Source: Gemmatimonadota bacterium (GTDB taxonomy: Bacteria; Gemmatimonadota; Gemmatimonadetes; Longimicrobiales; Gaopeijiaceae). From it: a stretch of 47,355 bases of DNA. The DNA lies in NCBI GenBank assembly GCA_022827345.1, contig JAJDTB010000010.1, positions 1 through 47,355 of the forward strand, in the 5' to 3' direction. Each line of letters opens with the position of its first letter. Positions within the stretch are counted from its first letter, which is position 1. Below the pieces are notes generated by a model. It saw nothing but the letters and a program-made list of their open reading frames with translations. It was not told the origin of the DNA and did not search any database. A program made the position numbers and the translations under genes. Positions 25,891 to 34,522 of the stretch are shown here, one piece after another.

Positions 25891-26874
25891 CTACCTTTTC
25901 AGCTCCTGGAGCAGCCGTGTCCGCCGACGGTCGTAGTCGTCGACCTTCAGCTCGCCGCGGTTCCAGGCTTCATCGAGGCGAGCGATCTCGACCAGCGCCT
26001 GCCGCCGCGCGCTGGCGGCCCGGGCCGGGTGCAGGCGCGTGCGCATCGCGAGGAATGAACCGGCGACGGTCAGCGCCAGCGCCAGGAGAACAGCCACGAG
26101 GGGGACCGAGTTCGCCGGGCTCAGCGCCTGCCCGGGCTCCACCGTCACCACCGAGGGAGCGAGTTCCCGGCCGGCGAAGCGCCGGAAGGTGCCCCCCTCG
26201 AGGTCCATGGGGCCGACGGCCGCGAGTCCGCCGACCGTCAGTTCGCCGGCGGGCTCCCGGAAGAGGAGTTCCATGGATTCGGTGAATCCCTCCAGCGGCA
26301 GCGTGAAGGCATCGTCGGAGAGGCGGTAGCGGAACAGGTACACGCTCTCTCCCGGGGGGACGGGCGCCGACGTGTTCACGCGCCCGCCGCTGAACGAAGC
26401 GGCCTCGGACGCAAGGTCGCTTTCGCCCACCGCGAAGTCGACCGCGCCGGGAGGCAGCGCGTAGGACCACGACGGACCGTGCTCGCTGGCGATGATGGTC
26501 GCCCGAGTGTGGTTCTCGATCTCGAAGAGGTCGGTGACCCGCCAGCCCGTGCCCGATTCCGCCCGTTCGACGAAGGTGTTGCGGACCCTGATGGGAAGCC
26601 GTGTCTCCGGAGTGGCGCCGACGGCCGGCCAGGCACGGATCAGGTAGGTGCCGACGGTGTCCGCCGCCTCGGTCACCGGCCCGCCGAAGTAGAGCACCCC
26701 CTGATAGCGGATGGAGGCGAAGTAGACGTCGTCGCCGAGGATTTCGGAGAGTCGCGGGATGACGAACTCGAAGCCGCCGCCCGGCCCCACCGCGACGCTG
26801 TCCACCTCTCCGGTGAAGAACGTGGAAACGCGATGGAGTACGACCGTTCCGCTGTCCACGGGTTCGTCGGACAC
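25891..26874 (-). CDS. Membrane-anchored beta-rich protein, unknown function; N-terminus uncertain
   Basis: The 327-residue product read from the GTG at 26874 begins inside a beta strand of a regulatory-like domain. The in-frame sequence upstream (VISGEVRVSDEPVDSG) clearly continues that strand and leads back to a hydrophobic signal-like stretch, but no ATG, GTG or TTG lies upstream in this frame down to the previous gene. After about 260 residues of beta-rich extracytoplasmic sequence comes one membrane helix (LVAVLLALALTVAGSFLAM) and a short cytoplasmic SHOCT-like helix pair (LDEAWNRGELKVDDYDRRR). No family is recognised. The gene lies between the DUF151 nuclease and recO. Confidence 0.65.
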   Translation of the reverse strand: MSDEPVDSGTVVLHRVSTFFTGEVDSVAVGPGGGFEFVIPRLSEILGDDVYFASIRYQGVLYFGGPVTEAADTVGTYLIRAWPAVGATPETRLPIRVRNTFVERAESGTGWRVTDLFEIENHTRATIIASEHGPSWSYALPPGAVDFAVGESDLASEAASFSGGRVNTSAPVPPGESVYLFRYRLSDDAFTLPLEGFTESMELLFREPAGELTVGGLAAVGPMDLEGGTFRRFAGRELAPSVVTVEPGQALSPANSVPLVAVLLALALTVAGSFLAMRTRLHPARAASARRQALVEIARLDEAWNRGELKVDDYDRRRTRLLQELKR

Positions 26875-26964
26875 GCGGACTTCACCCGAGATGACGAGCG
26901 TGGCGGGCTCCTGGGATGTGACGGCCTGAGGCGTGAATGTGGCACAGCACCACGCAAGGCCGTA

Positions 26965-26994
26965 CAGGGCTGTGCGGGCCAGGGCTGTGCGGGC
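26965..26994. repeat. Perfect 15-bp tandem duplication
   Basis: CAGGGCTGTGCGGGC occurs twice head-to-tail (26965-26979, 26980-26994). Read in the frame of the downstream beta-rich gene it encodes ARTAL twice, within the putative signal peptide. Being a multiple of three it leaves the frame intact. Confidence 0.85.
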
Positions 26995-27032
26995 CCGGCT
27001 CCTTCGCGGCGCGCGGCGAGGCGGGAAGGAGA

Positions 27033-27542
27033 TCAGCGTTCGAACCGCCCGAGATCTTCGGGATGCATGCCGCGCAGGTACTCCTCGAGCTGTTCCGGGG
27101 TCATGCGGTCTTCATCCTCGCCGCCGTCGTCGCCCTCCGCCGCGGCCATCGCGCTGGTCACCGCCTCGAGCAATGCCTCGTCGGCGAAGATGCGCGCCCG
27201 CGCCCTGAGGGCGATCGCGATGGAATCGGAGGGCCGGGCGTCGACCGAGATGATCTCGCCGTCCTGGTCTATGATGAGCTCGGCGAAGTAGGTGCTGTTC
27301 TGGACCCGGGTGATCAGCACGCGCTGGAGGGTTCCCCCGAGACCGCCCAGCACCGCCACGAGCAGGTCGTGCGTGAGCGGGCGCTGGAACGCCACCCCTC
27401 CCATGTGCATGGCGATGGCGCTCGCCTCTCCCGGACCGATCCAGATCGGGAGGACGCGCTCGCTCTCCGGATCCTTCAGAATGACCACGGGGGTGTTCGA
27501 AGTCTTGTCGAACGCCAGGCTCTGCACCCTCACCTCGATCAC
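27033..27542 (-). CDS. DUF151 bifunctional nuclease-family protein
   Basis: The 169-residue protein matches the DUF151/BFN family: NTPVVILKDPESERVLPIWIGPGEASAIAM, then THDLLVAVL and the conserved SVDARPSDSIAIALR near residue 105 (listed as short motifs). A short acidic tail (EGDDGGEDED) is followed by EQLEEYLRGMHPEDLGRFER. Family members have been reported to have nuclease activity, but in most bacteria their role is unclear. The GTG start at 27542 follows AGGAGAAAAAC, a strong ribosome site. It sits about 180 bases after metK. Confidence 0.88.
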   Translation of the reverse strand: MIEVRVQSLAFDKTSNTPVVILKDPESERVLPIWIGPGEASAIAMHMGGVAFQRPLTHDLLVAVLGGLGGTLQRVLITRVQNSTYFAELIIDQDGEIISVDARPSDSIAIALRARARIFADEALLEAVTSAMAAAEGDDGGEDEDRMTPEQLEEYLRGMHPEDLGRFER

Positions 27543-27684
27543 GTTTTTCTCCTGGCGTTGCCGGTTGCGTCTCGACGAGTGCTACGCCGCCCGGGTCTCC
27601 AACCCCTCAGCCGATGATGCGCCGTGGTGTCCCGTTGCACAACCCGCCGGGTTCAGGACGGGACGCCGCGGCACATCCTCCGTT

Positions 27685-27713
27685 GCCCCTGCCGCAGGGC
27701 CCGGGGCTTCCCC
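27685..27713 (-). terminator. Two adjacent hairpins after metK
   Basis: CCCTG-CCG-CAGGG (27687-27699) and GGGG-CTT-CCCC (27703-27713) lie just downstream of the metK stop on the minus strand. They could end the PTS/metK transcript. The remaining 140 bases to the next gene show no clear promoter. Confidence 0.4.
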
Positions 27714-27722
27714 CACTGGCCG

Positions 27723-28982
27723 CTACAGGCCCAGCGCCGTCCTCAGGTCCCCTGCCCTGTCGAGCCGCTCCCAGCCGAAGAGCTGGACCTCGCGCCCGTC
27801 GATCTTCTCCCGCCGCGGAGAACGGCCGAAGTGCCCGTATGCCGCGGTCGGTCCGAACACCGGTGCCGCCAGCTCCAGGTCGCGGATGATCGATTCCGGG
27901 CGGAAGTCGAAGACCTGTTGCACCGCAGCCGAGAGCATGCCGTCGTCGAGCCCGCGAGCGGCCGTGCCGAAGGAGTCCACCCAGATCTGCACCGGCTCCG
28001 CAACTCCGATCGCGTAGGCGAGCTGCACTTCGCATCGCAACGCCGCTCCGGAAGCAACGAGGTTCTTGGCCGCCCACCGCGCCGCGTAGGCACCCGACCG
28101 GTCGACCTTGGTGGCGTCCTTGCCGGAGAATGCGCCGCCCCCGTGACGCCCGAGCCCCCCGTAGGTATCCACGATGATCTTGCGGCCGGTCAATCCGGCG
28201 TCTCCGTGCGGGCCGCCGCGGGTGAAGCTCCCGCTGGGATTGACATGATAGGTGATTGCGCGCGGGTCGGGCGCGAAGGCTTCCGGGAGCACCGGAACGA
28301 TCACCTTTGCGATGAGTTCCTCCCGAATCCGGCTGTGGGGGACGTCCTCGTCGTGCTGGGCGCTCAGGACCACCGTCGTGATGCGCCGGGGCTTCCAGTG
28401 CTCGTCGTAGGCGAATGTGACCTGGGACTTGCCGTCCGGCCTGAGCCACTCGACTTCGCCATCCTTGCGGGCCCGGGACAACTGCTTGACCAGGGCGTGG
28501 GCGACGGAAATCGGGGCGGGCATGAGCTCGGGCGTTTCGTCGCAGGCGAATCCGAACATCATCCCCTGGTCGCCGGCGCCGAGGGGCTTCGGGGTCCCGC
28601 CATCGCTCCTGGCGTTCACGGCCGCCGCGATCTCGGGCGACTGGCCGTCCATCGCCGTCAGGACCGCGCAGGTCTGCCCGTCGATGCCGTATTCCGGCCG
28701 GTCGTAGCCCGCCTTCAGGATGGTCTTGCGGGCCAGGCCCGGAACGTCGAGCTGGGCTGTAGGGCTCACTTCGCCGGCAACGAGAGCCAGACCGGTGGTG
28801 ACCAGCGTCTCGCAGGCGGCGCGGCCGTCCGGATCGTTCTTGAGGATTGCGTCGACCACGGCGTCGGAGATCTGGTCCGCGATCTTGTCGGGGTGACCCT
28901 CCGTAACCGACTCGGAGGTGAAAAGGCGACAGTTCAAGTTCTTTGGCTTTTCAGGGAGAGCGGGAGGAAACAGGCGGGACAA
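27723..28982 (-). CDS. metK: S-adenosylmethionine synthetase
   Basis: MetK makes SAM from methionine and ATP. The protein shows all family signatures: FTSESVTEGHPDKIADQISD, the methionine/ATP loop GAGDQGMMFGFA, and the phosphate-loop region GGGAFSGKDATKVDRSGAYA. The 419-residue version from the TTG at 28982 has an extra N-terminal PPALPEKPKNLNC; a second TTG at 28937 (LNCRLFTSES) would give the usual N-terminus. Neither start has a clear ribosome site. It follows ptsI by 12 bases (or 57 with the shorter start), so it belongs to the PTS operon, and no SAM riboswitch is seen in front of it. Confidence 0.95.
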   Translation of the reverse strand: MSRLFPPALPEKPKNLNCRLFTSESVTEGHPDKIADQISDAVVDAILKNDPDGRAACETLVTTGLALVAGEVSPTAQLDVPGLARKTILKAGYDRPEYGIDGQTCAVLTAMDGQSPEIAAAVNARSDGGTPKPLGAGDQGMMFGFACDETPELMPAPISVAHALVKQLSRARKDGEVEWLRPDGKSQVTFAYDEHWKPRRITTVVLSAQHDEDVPHSRIREELIAKVIVPVLPEAFAPDPRAITYHVNPSGSFTRGGPHGDAGLTGRKIIVDTYGGLGRHGGGAFSGKDATKVDRSGAYAARWAAKNLVASGAALRCEVQLAYAIGVAEPVQIWVDSFGTAARGLDDGMLSAAVQQVFDFRPESIIRDLELAAPVFGPTAAYGHFGRSPRREKIDGREVQLFGWERLDRAGDLRTALGL

Positions 28983-28994
28983 TTACGATAATGG

Positions 28995-30797
28995 TCACGG
29001 CCCAAAGGGGAATAGGCGGCGGCCTGCCGCATCGTGCAGGGACTCGGAGAGAACCCGGCCGGCCGCTTCGCCCGTGGGTGCATCGAGGGCACGGGCGGCG
29101 GCGGCGCGAATGTCGGAGAGGGAGCAGGACCGGAGGAGGCTCCTGATCTCGGGGAGCGAAGGCCACGCCACCGAAAGGACCTCCACCCCGAGACCCACGA
29201 GCACCAAAGCACCCCTGGGCCTGCCGGCCATCTCTCCGCAGGCGCTTACTTCGATGCCCGCGTCGCGGCCTGCCGACGCTACCATCTCGATCAGGCGGAG
29301 TACGGCGGGGTGCAGCGGATCGTAGAGGTGGGCCAGCCGTGCGTTGGTGCGGTCCACCGCCAGCGCGTACTGAACCAGGTCATTGGTGCCGACGGAGAGG
29401 AAGTCCGCGTGGGGCGCCAGGGCCGCTGCATGGAGCGCCGCGGCCGGCGTCTCGATCATTGCGCCGACCTCGACCGCGTCGCCCATGGGAACCCCCTGGC
29501 TGCGCAGCTGGCCCCTGGCTTGCTCCAGCAGCTCGCGGACGACCGTGATCTCGTCCGTGCCGTTCACCATCGGCACCATGATCCGGATGTCGCCGTGGAC
29601 CGCCGCGCGAAGGACGGCGCGCAACTGAGTGACGAAGAGTTCGGGTTCGTCCCGGCACACCCGAACTCCTCGGCGTCCGAGCAGGGGGTTCTCCTCGAAC
29701 GCCGCGCGGAGGAACATGGGGAACTTGTCGCCGCCGAGATCGAAGGTCCGGATGAAGACCGGATCGGAGGGAAACGCGCGCGCGACGGTCCGATAGGCCT
29801 GATACTGCTCCTCTTCTCCGGGCATCGTGTTGCGGCCGACAACCAGGAATTCGGTCCGGAAGAGACCGATGCCGCGGGCCCCGTGGTTCCGCGCGCGGAT
29901 CGCATCCGCGGGCAGGTCCAGATTCGCCCGCAGGGTGATGCCGTGCCGATCCGGGGTTGACGCGTCCTCCTCCTCCAGAGCGACACGCCTCCAGTCACGG
30001 ATCCTGGAGCGCCGGCGTTCCAGGCGCTCCTGTTCTTCGCTGTCGGGATCGATGACGGTCCTCCCCGTGCCACCGTCCACAATGATCAGCTGACCATCGC
30101 CGGCCTTGCTCGATACATCCCCCAGTCCCACCGCGGCGGGGATCTCGAGAGATCGGGCCAGGATCGCCCAGTGCGAGGTGCGCGACCCTTCATCGGTGGC
30201 GATCCCGACGACGTCGGCGGCGTCGAGGCGAGCCACAAAGCTGGGCGTCAGGTTCCGCGCGACCGCGACCACGCCGCTGCCGGTCTCGATGTCCCAGGGA
30301 TTGGGCAGATCCAGCAGGTGGCTGAGGACGCGCAGCTTGAGGTCCTGGAGGTCGTTGAGCCGGTCCAGCACCATCGGGTGGGAGGTGTGCGACCAGCGCT
30401 CCTTGAGTTCCAGCATGCGCAGGTCGAAGGCGCGGGCCGCGGTCAGGCGGTTCTCCTTGATGTAGCCCTCCGTGCCGGCCACGACCTCCGGATCGTCCAG
30501 CATGAGAATCTGCGGGTCGAAGATGCGTGCCTCGACGCTGCCGAGGCGGGATTCCGTGTCGCGCTTGAGCTCTTCGAGCCGGCACCGCGCCCACTCGAGG
30601 GCCGCGCCGAAACGCGTCAGCTCCTCGTCGCGCGCCCGCGGGCCGATCGTTGTCTCCCGGGGCACCTCGGGAACGCGCCACTCCACGCTGCAGACCGTTC
30701 CCATGGCGATTCCCTCCGACGCGGCGGAACCGGCCAGGACGATCGGCCCGCGGCGCCCGCTCCGACTGGCCGGATCGCTTCTGTCGGCGTCACTCAT
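28995..30797 (-). CDS. ptsI: PTS enzyme I (phosphoenolpyruvate-protein phosphotransferase)
   Basis: EI takes phosphate from PEP and passes it to HPr. The 600-residue protein has an N-terminal HPr-binding helical domain, the phosphohistidine motif DEGSRTSHWAILARSLEIPA (His209), and a PEP-binding TIM barrel with GIGLFRTEFLVVGRN, IRTFDLGGDKF, IMVPMV, and the catalytic-cysteine motif SACGEMAGRP. It lacks an extra GAF (PtsP-like) domain. The ATG at 30797 overlaps the HPr stop by eight bases. Confidence 0.96.
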   Translation of the reverse strand: MSDADRSDPASRSGRRGPIVLAGSAASEGIAMGTVCSVEWRVPEVPRETTIGPRARDEELTRFGAALEWARCRLEELKRDTESRLGSVEARIFDPQILMLDDPEVVAGTEGYIKENRLTAARAFDLRMLELKERWSHTSHPMVLDRLNDLQDLKLRVLSHLLDLPNPWDIETGSGVVAVARNLTPSFVARLDAADVVGIATDEGSRTSHWAILARSLEIPAAVGLGDVSSKAGDGQLIIVDGGTGRTVIDPDSEEQERLERRRSRIRDWRRVALEEEDASTPDRHGITLRANLDLPADAIRARNHGARGIGLFRTEFLVVGRNTMPGEEEQYQAYRTVARAFPSDPVFIRTFDLGGDKFPMFLRAAFEENPLLGRRGVRVCRDEPELFVTQLRAVLRAAVHGDIRIMVPMVNGTDEITVVRELLEQARGQLRSQGVPMGDAVEVGAMIETPAAALHAAALAPHADFLSVGTNDLVQYALAVDRTNARLAHLYDPLHPAVLRLIEMVASAGRDAGIEVSACGEMAGRPRGALVLVGLGVEVLSVAWPSLPEIRSLLRSCSLSDIRAAAARALDAPTGEAAGRVLSESLHDAAGRRLFPFGP

Positions 30798-31056
30798 CGA
30801 ATCCGCGCCTGACCAGAGCGGCCAGTGCCTCTCCCGCGCTCTCCGCGTCGGCTCCCCGGGCGGTGATCACCAGCGTGCTCCCCTGCTCGGCGGCCAGCAT
30901 CAGCACGCCCATGATGCTCTTGGCATTCACCGACAGGTCATTCCGGATCACGGTGATGGAAGAGGCGAACGTCGCCGCCAGCTTCACGAACTCGGCGGAC
31001 GGACGCGCGTGCATCCCCAGGGGGTTGGGCACCTCGACCGCGACGGTGTGCTTCAC
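30790..31056 (-). CDS. ptsH: Phosphocarrier protein HPr
   Basis: The 88-residue HPr has the active-site motif NPLGMHARPS with His16, and the regulatory serine at residue 47 in NAKSIMGVLMLAA, equivalent to Ser46. Both phosphorylation sites are therefore intact, consistent with the HPr kinase gene two positions upstream. The GTG start at 31056 lies three bases after the EIIA stop, and the end overlaps ptsI. Confidence 0.96.
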   Translation of the reverse strand: MKHTVAVEVPNPLGMHARPSAEFVKLAATFASSITVIRNDLSVNAKSIMGVLMLAAEQGSTLVITARGADAESAGEALAALVRRGFDE

Positions 31057-31059
31057 GGC

Positions 31060-31473
31060 TCAGCAGGGATTGGGACGGTTGCCGACGATGGCCGTCCGCC
31101 CCTTTTCCGTGAGGCGGGGCACCAGTTCCTCGAGCTCCAGTCCCCGGTTGAAGACGAAGTCCAGCAGCATCGGAAGATTCACGCCGGTGATGACCGGCAC
31201 CTCGGGCAGCTCCCGGGTGACGATCATGGCGGCCAGATGGCAGCTGCCGCCGGGCAGATCCGTGAACACGAGATTGCGGTCACCGGTGAGTGCTTCGCGG
31301 GTACGCTGGCAGAGCTCCTCGCGGCCGACGCCGATGTTGGGCACGCCGACCAGGGCCTCGGGCGTGGCGCCGGCGATCTGCCTGACCGCGCTCACGAGCC
31401 CGTCGGCCAGCTCGCCGTGGGCGACCACCACGCCCCGCACCGGCTCGGGACCCGGGTACACCGCGTCACTCAT
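31060..31473 (-). CDS. PTS EIIA protein, mannose family
   Basis: This 137-residue single-domain protein matches the EIIA(Man) fold, with VVVAHGELADGLVSAVRQIAG (split here as VVVAHGELADGLV) bearing the phospho-accepting His19. Later come FTDLPGGSCHLAA and GVNLPMLLDFVF, also typical. The EIIB, EIIC and EIID partners of a mannose-type permease are absent, so it is more likely a regulatory phosphate acceptor. It overlaps hprK by eight bases and precedes HPr by three. Confidence 0.92.
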   Translation of the reverse strand: MSDAVYPGPEPVRGVVVAHGELADGLVSAVRQIAGATPEALVGVPNIGVGREELCQRTREALTGDRNLVFTDLPGGSCHLAAMIVTRELPEVPVITGVNLPMLLDFVFNRGLELEELVPRLTEKGRTAIVGNRPNPC

Positions 31474-32425
31474 AATCCTCGATCAGGGAATCACGCGGAT
31501 TCATCGCGTGACGCAGCCGCTCGTTGAAACGGGTCGGGACATCGACTCCGGAGTAGGCGAGAAGCTGGTTCATCGCGATGACCTCGCTTATGGCCGTAAG
31601 GTCCTTCCCCGGGTTCAGCGGAATGACGAGACGCGGGATCTCCACGCCCAGGATATTCGTGAATTCGCGGCCGAAGCCGGTGCGATCGTACTCCTGCGCG
31701 TCGTCCCACGACTGGAGATCCACGATGATCTCCACGCGCTTCCTCTGCCGCGTGGCCCGCGTACCGAACATCGACGCGATATCGATGATACCGATCCCGC
31801 GGATCTCCATGTGGAAGTTCTGGAGTGCGTGGGCCTTTCCCATCAGCACGTCGGTTCCGCGCCGGGAGACCAGTACGAGATCGTCCGCGACGAGTCTGTG
31901 GCCACGCTGCACCAGGCCGAGCACGCACTCCGATTTGCCGATCCCGCTCGGGCCGGTGAAGAGAAGCCCGATTCCGTAGACATCGGCCAGCGATCCGTGG
32001 ACGGTGGTGGTGGGCGCCAGCATGTCTTCCAGATAGGGCTTCAGGATGCGGTAGAAGTCCACCGTGGGGAGGCGGGTGTTGAAGACCGGGATTCCGGCCT
32101 CCTCCGCCGCCCTGAGGAACAGCTTCGGGACTTCCTGCTCGCCCGTGACGAATACAGCGGGAACCCCTCTGGCGAATACCGCGTCGAGCCGCCACTTGGC
32201 CTGGTCGGGCGAGAGGGTGGACAGGTAGCTCATCTCGGTCTCGCCGAACACCTGGATCTGTCCCTCGGTGATGCGGGCGGTGTATCCGGCGAGCGACAGG
32301 CCCGGATTCGAAAGATCGGGGTGCGTGATCCGGCCCTCCAGCGAAACGCCCGATGTGGCGCACCGCAGGTTCAGCGCATCCCCCCTTGCGCCCGCCAGTT
32401 CCTCGACGGTGATCGAACCCGTCAC
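31466..32425 (-). CDS. hprK: HPr kinase/phosphorylase
   Basis: HprK phosphorylates and dephosphorylates HPr at its regulatory serine in response to metabolic state. The 319-residue protein has the N-terminal domain, His143 in TTVHGSLADVYGIG, Walker A GPSGIGKS (158-165) and the family signature MEIRGIGIIDIASMFG. The C-terminal helix is complete. The GTG start at 32425 overlaps the hpf stop as GTGA. Pairing of HprK with hpf and an EIIA resembles the layout used in regulatory PTS clusters of Gram-negative bacteria. Confidence 0.96.
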   Translation of the reverse strand: MTGSITVEELAGARGDALNLRCATSGVSLEGRITHPDLSNPGLSLAGYTARITEGQIQVFGETEMSYLSTLSPDQAKWRLDAVFARGVPAVFVTGEQEVPKLFLRAAEEAGIPVFNTRLPTVDFYRILKPYLEDMLAPTTTVHGSLADVYGIGLLFTGPSGIGKSECVLGLVQRGHRLVADDLVLVSRRGTDVLMGKAHALQNFHMEIRGIGIIDIASMFGTRATRQRKRVEIIVDLQSWDDAQEYDRTGFGREFTNILGVEIPRLVIPLNPGKDLTAISEVIAMNQLLAYSGVDVPTRFNERLRHAMNPRDSLIEDYE

Positions 32426-32724
32426 GAAATACGGTGCTCCTTCCTCTTGGTCCGGTCTCTTCTCAGGAGTCGCTTGACGTGGCCGTCGAGCTCATCCATG
32501 GCGATTCGGAAATCGGGTCCCCTGCCACGGGCGACGACCGGGTTTCGGCGTCGCCGGGATACAATGGCCTCCGCGGTGCAGGTTCGGCCCTCGGTCTGAA
32601 ATACGAAGCTGACTCCCATGGTGGCAGGGTCGAAGCGGGGCCAGCGCGCGGCCAATGCCTCGGCCTGGTCGCGGATGGCCTGAGTGATCTCGCATCCCTG
32701 CGCGGTTATGCGTGTCGGCGTCAC
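32422..32724 (-). CDS. hpf: Short ribosome hibernation promoting factor (HPF/RaiA family)
   Basis: HPF binds the 30S decoding centre in slow growth and promotes inactive ribosome dimers. The 100-residue protein is the short type: TRITAQGCEITQAIRDQAEALAARW at the N-terminus (motif TAQGCEITQAIRDQAE), then TCTAEAIVSRRRR and FRIAMDELDGHVKRLLRRDR. It has no C-terminal dimerisation extension. The GTG at 32724 is chosen because a perfect AGGAGG lies eight bases upstream; the open frame beyond it is unrelated. It starts the PTS regulatory operon. Confidence 0.88.
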   Translation of the reverse strand: MTPTRITAQGCEITQAIRDQAEALAARWPRFDPATMGVSFVFQTEGRTCTAEAIVSRRRRNPVVARGRGPDFRIAMDELDGHVKRLLRRDRTKRKEHRIS

Positions 32725-32882
32725 GTGTCGACCTCCTCGAGAAGCGGTGAAAGTGGACGGTTGGTGGCAATGCCGCATCGGCCCCTGCGATGCGGATGTC
32801 CGGCACACAGTCCTAGTCTAACAGCCCATGGACAAGCCCGCGTGAGCATCGGCAGCGGCGAGTATGCCACGGGAGTTTGTCC

Positions 32883-32896
32883 GGCGGCTAACCGCC
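32883..32896 (-). terminator. Small GC hairpin at the end of the glycosyltransferase gene
   Basis: GGCGG-CTAA-CCGCC (32883-32896) overlaps the stop codon of the glycosyltransferase gene. It may end or slow transcription before the 160-base gap to hpf. The stem is only five base pairs and lacks a T-run. Confidence 0.3.
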
Positions 32897-34033
32897 CCGC
32901 CCTACCGTCGGCGCATCCTCTGCCAGCGACACCAGGCAGGCTTCGAATGCGTCGGCAATCGCCTCCCAGGAATACTCCTCCGACATGGACCGGGCGGCCC
33001 GTCCGAGTCTGTCACGGTTCTGCGGTTGCATGACTTGCTGCAGGGCTGTCGCGAGCGCCTCGACATCCCCGTGGGGGACGAGGTACCCGGTGTCGCCGTG
33101 ACGCACCGTCTCGCGAAGTCCCGGCGAGTCGGACGCCACCGTCGGGGTGCCGCACGCCGACGCCTCCATGCTCACGATTCCCCACCCCTCCTTGGGGGAG
33201 GTAAGGACGTGCGCCCAGGACCTGGAGAGCAGCTCGGCCTTCTGCCGCTCGGAGACGAACCCGGCGAAGCGAACCCGGTCGCCGATCCCGAGATCTCGGA
33301 CGGCGGCCTCCAGCGCGGCGCGGGCGTCCCCCTTGCCCGCCACGATCAGCTCCGCGTCCATCCCGCGGTCGCGGAGCCGCGCCACCGCATTCAGGACGAG
33401 GTCGACCCGCTTGTATCGCTTCAGCCGGCCGAGATACACGAGCGTCGGCCTCGGAAAGCGCTCCGCGGCCGGCTTCAGGTCGTCGAGTTCTACACCGTTG
33501 CGGATCACGGCGATGTTGGCGGGGTCGAGGCCGCGGCCCGCCAGGTCCTCCCTGGTGCTCTCCGAAACCGCCACGCAGGGCATCCCCCGGTACACGGCCG
33601 GGATGATGCGCTCGAAGAGCCAGGTCGCGGTGGCGAGACCGGGATTCGCCTCGCGGAACGCGGTCGCTCCGAAGAGGTGGTGCACCAGGAGGAGGTGTAC
33701 GGGCGCCGGAACCCACAAGGGAGAAAGCATCGGGACCTTGTTCAGATCCTCGACGACCACGTCGAAGCGCCGGCCTTGCAGAAGGCGCTCGCCGTGGAGC
33801 GGTGCCGCCAGATTGAAGGAGTACCGGCCCCCGGTCCGAAGGACGCGGATGCCGTCGATTTCGTCCGAGGGTTCGCACGAGTCCCAGCCGGAGCACAGCA
33901 GGGTGACGTCGTGTCCCCTGCGGGACAGGCGGCCGAACACCTGGTGCAAATGCTCCTCGGCGCCCCCGGCGTTGGGATTGAGGCGATCCTGCCAGTTCAC
34001 CACGAGAATCCGCAGCCGGCCCCCGGAGAGCAT
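32888..34033 (-). CDS. GT4-family glycosyltransferase
   Basis: The 381-residue protein has the GT-B fold of family GT4: an N-terminal GGAEEHLHQVFGRLSRRGHDV, then VAVSESTREDLAGRG, IRNGVELDDL, LVYLGRLKRYKRVDLVLNA (K/R-rich nucleotide-binding strand) and the C-terminal EGWGIVSMEASACGTPTVAS with the nucleotide-sugar-binding E-x7-E. It probably adds a sugar to a cell-surface or lipid acceptor in the cytoplasm. It follows nusB by 18 bases; the acceptor is unknown. Confidence 0.9.
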   Translation of the reverse strand: MLSGGRLRILVVNWQDRLNPNAGGAEEHLHQVFGRLSRRGHDVTLLCSGWDSCEPSDEIDGIRVLRTGGRYSFNLAAPLHGERLLQGRRFDVVVEDLNKVPMLSPLWVPAPVHLLLVHHLFGATAFREANPGLATATWLFERIIPAVYRGMPCVAVSESTREDLAGRGLDPANIAVIRNGVELDDLKPAAERFPRPTLVYLGRLKRYKRVDLVLNAVARLRDRGMDAELIVAGKGDARAALEAAVRDLGIGDRVRFAGFVSERQKAELLSRSWAHVLTSPKEGWGIVSMEASACGTPTVASDSPGLRETVRHGDTGYLVPHGDVEALATALQQVMQPQNRDRLGRAARSMSEEYSWEAIADAFEACLVSLAEDAPTVGRGG

Positions 34034-34051
34034 CAGCGCGACCGCATGGCT

Positions 34052-34495
34052 TCAGTCCGGTCTCGACGCGCGATAGACCGCGTCGAGCACGCCGTTGACG
34101 AAACGCGGCGAGTCCGCCCCGCCGTACCGCTCCGCGAGCCGCACCGCCTCCTGAATCGCCACCTTCCCGGGAAGATCCTCGAGCAACAGGATCTCGGTGG
34201 TGCCGAGGCGCAGGATACCACGGTCCATGACCGAGAGGCGGTCCAGCCGCCAGTTGTCCAGTGACGTCGAGATGGCTTCTTCGATCCGGTTCCTGTTGTC
34301 GCTGAACGCCGCGACCAGCCGTTGCAGGTAGGACAGCCGGGCCGGTGAGACCAGGCGCTGTTCACAGGTCTCGGCCAGGGATTCCTCAATGGTCAGCTTG
34401 CCGCCCTCTGTCTCCCAGCGATAGTGCACCTGCAGAAACCATGCGCGGGAGCGACTGCGGTCGCGCCGTTCCTGGGCATCGAGCGACTGCTGCAC
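34052..34495 (-). CDS. nusB: Transcription antitermination factor NusB
   Basis: NusB binds boxA RNA with NusE and supports rRNA antitermination. The 147-residue protein matches the all-helical family: RSRAWFLQVHYRWE, the DNRNRIEEAISTSLDNWRLDRLSVMDRGILRLG core and the C-terminal IQEAVRLAERYGGADSPRFVNGVLDAV (shown in part). Placement directly after ribH is the common ribH-nusB arrangement. The start at 34495 gives a normal length. Confidence 0.95.
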   Translation of the reverse strand: MQQSLDAQERRDRSRSRAWFLQVHYRWETEGGKLTIEESLAETCEQRLVSPARLSYLQRLVAAFSDNRNRIEEAISTSLDNWRLDRLSVMDRGILRLGTTEILLLEDLPGKVAIQEAVRLAERYGGADSPRFVNGVLDAVYRASRPD

Positions 34496-34522
34496 GGCTA
34501 GCGCAGACTGTCCACGGGCCGC

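Noticed and set aside
28938-28994. SAM riboswitch in front of metK
   Set aside because: The gap to ptsI is only 12-57 bases, too short, and shows no suitable stems.
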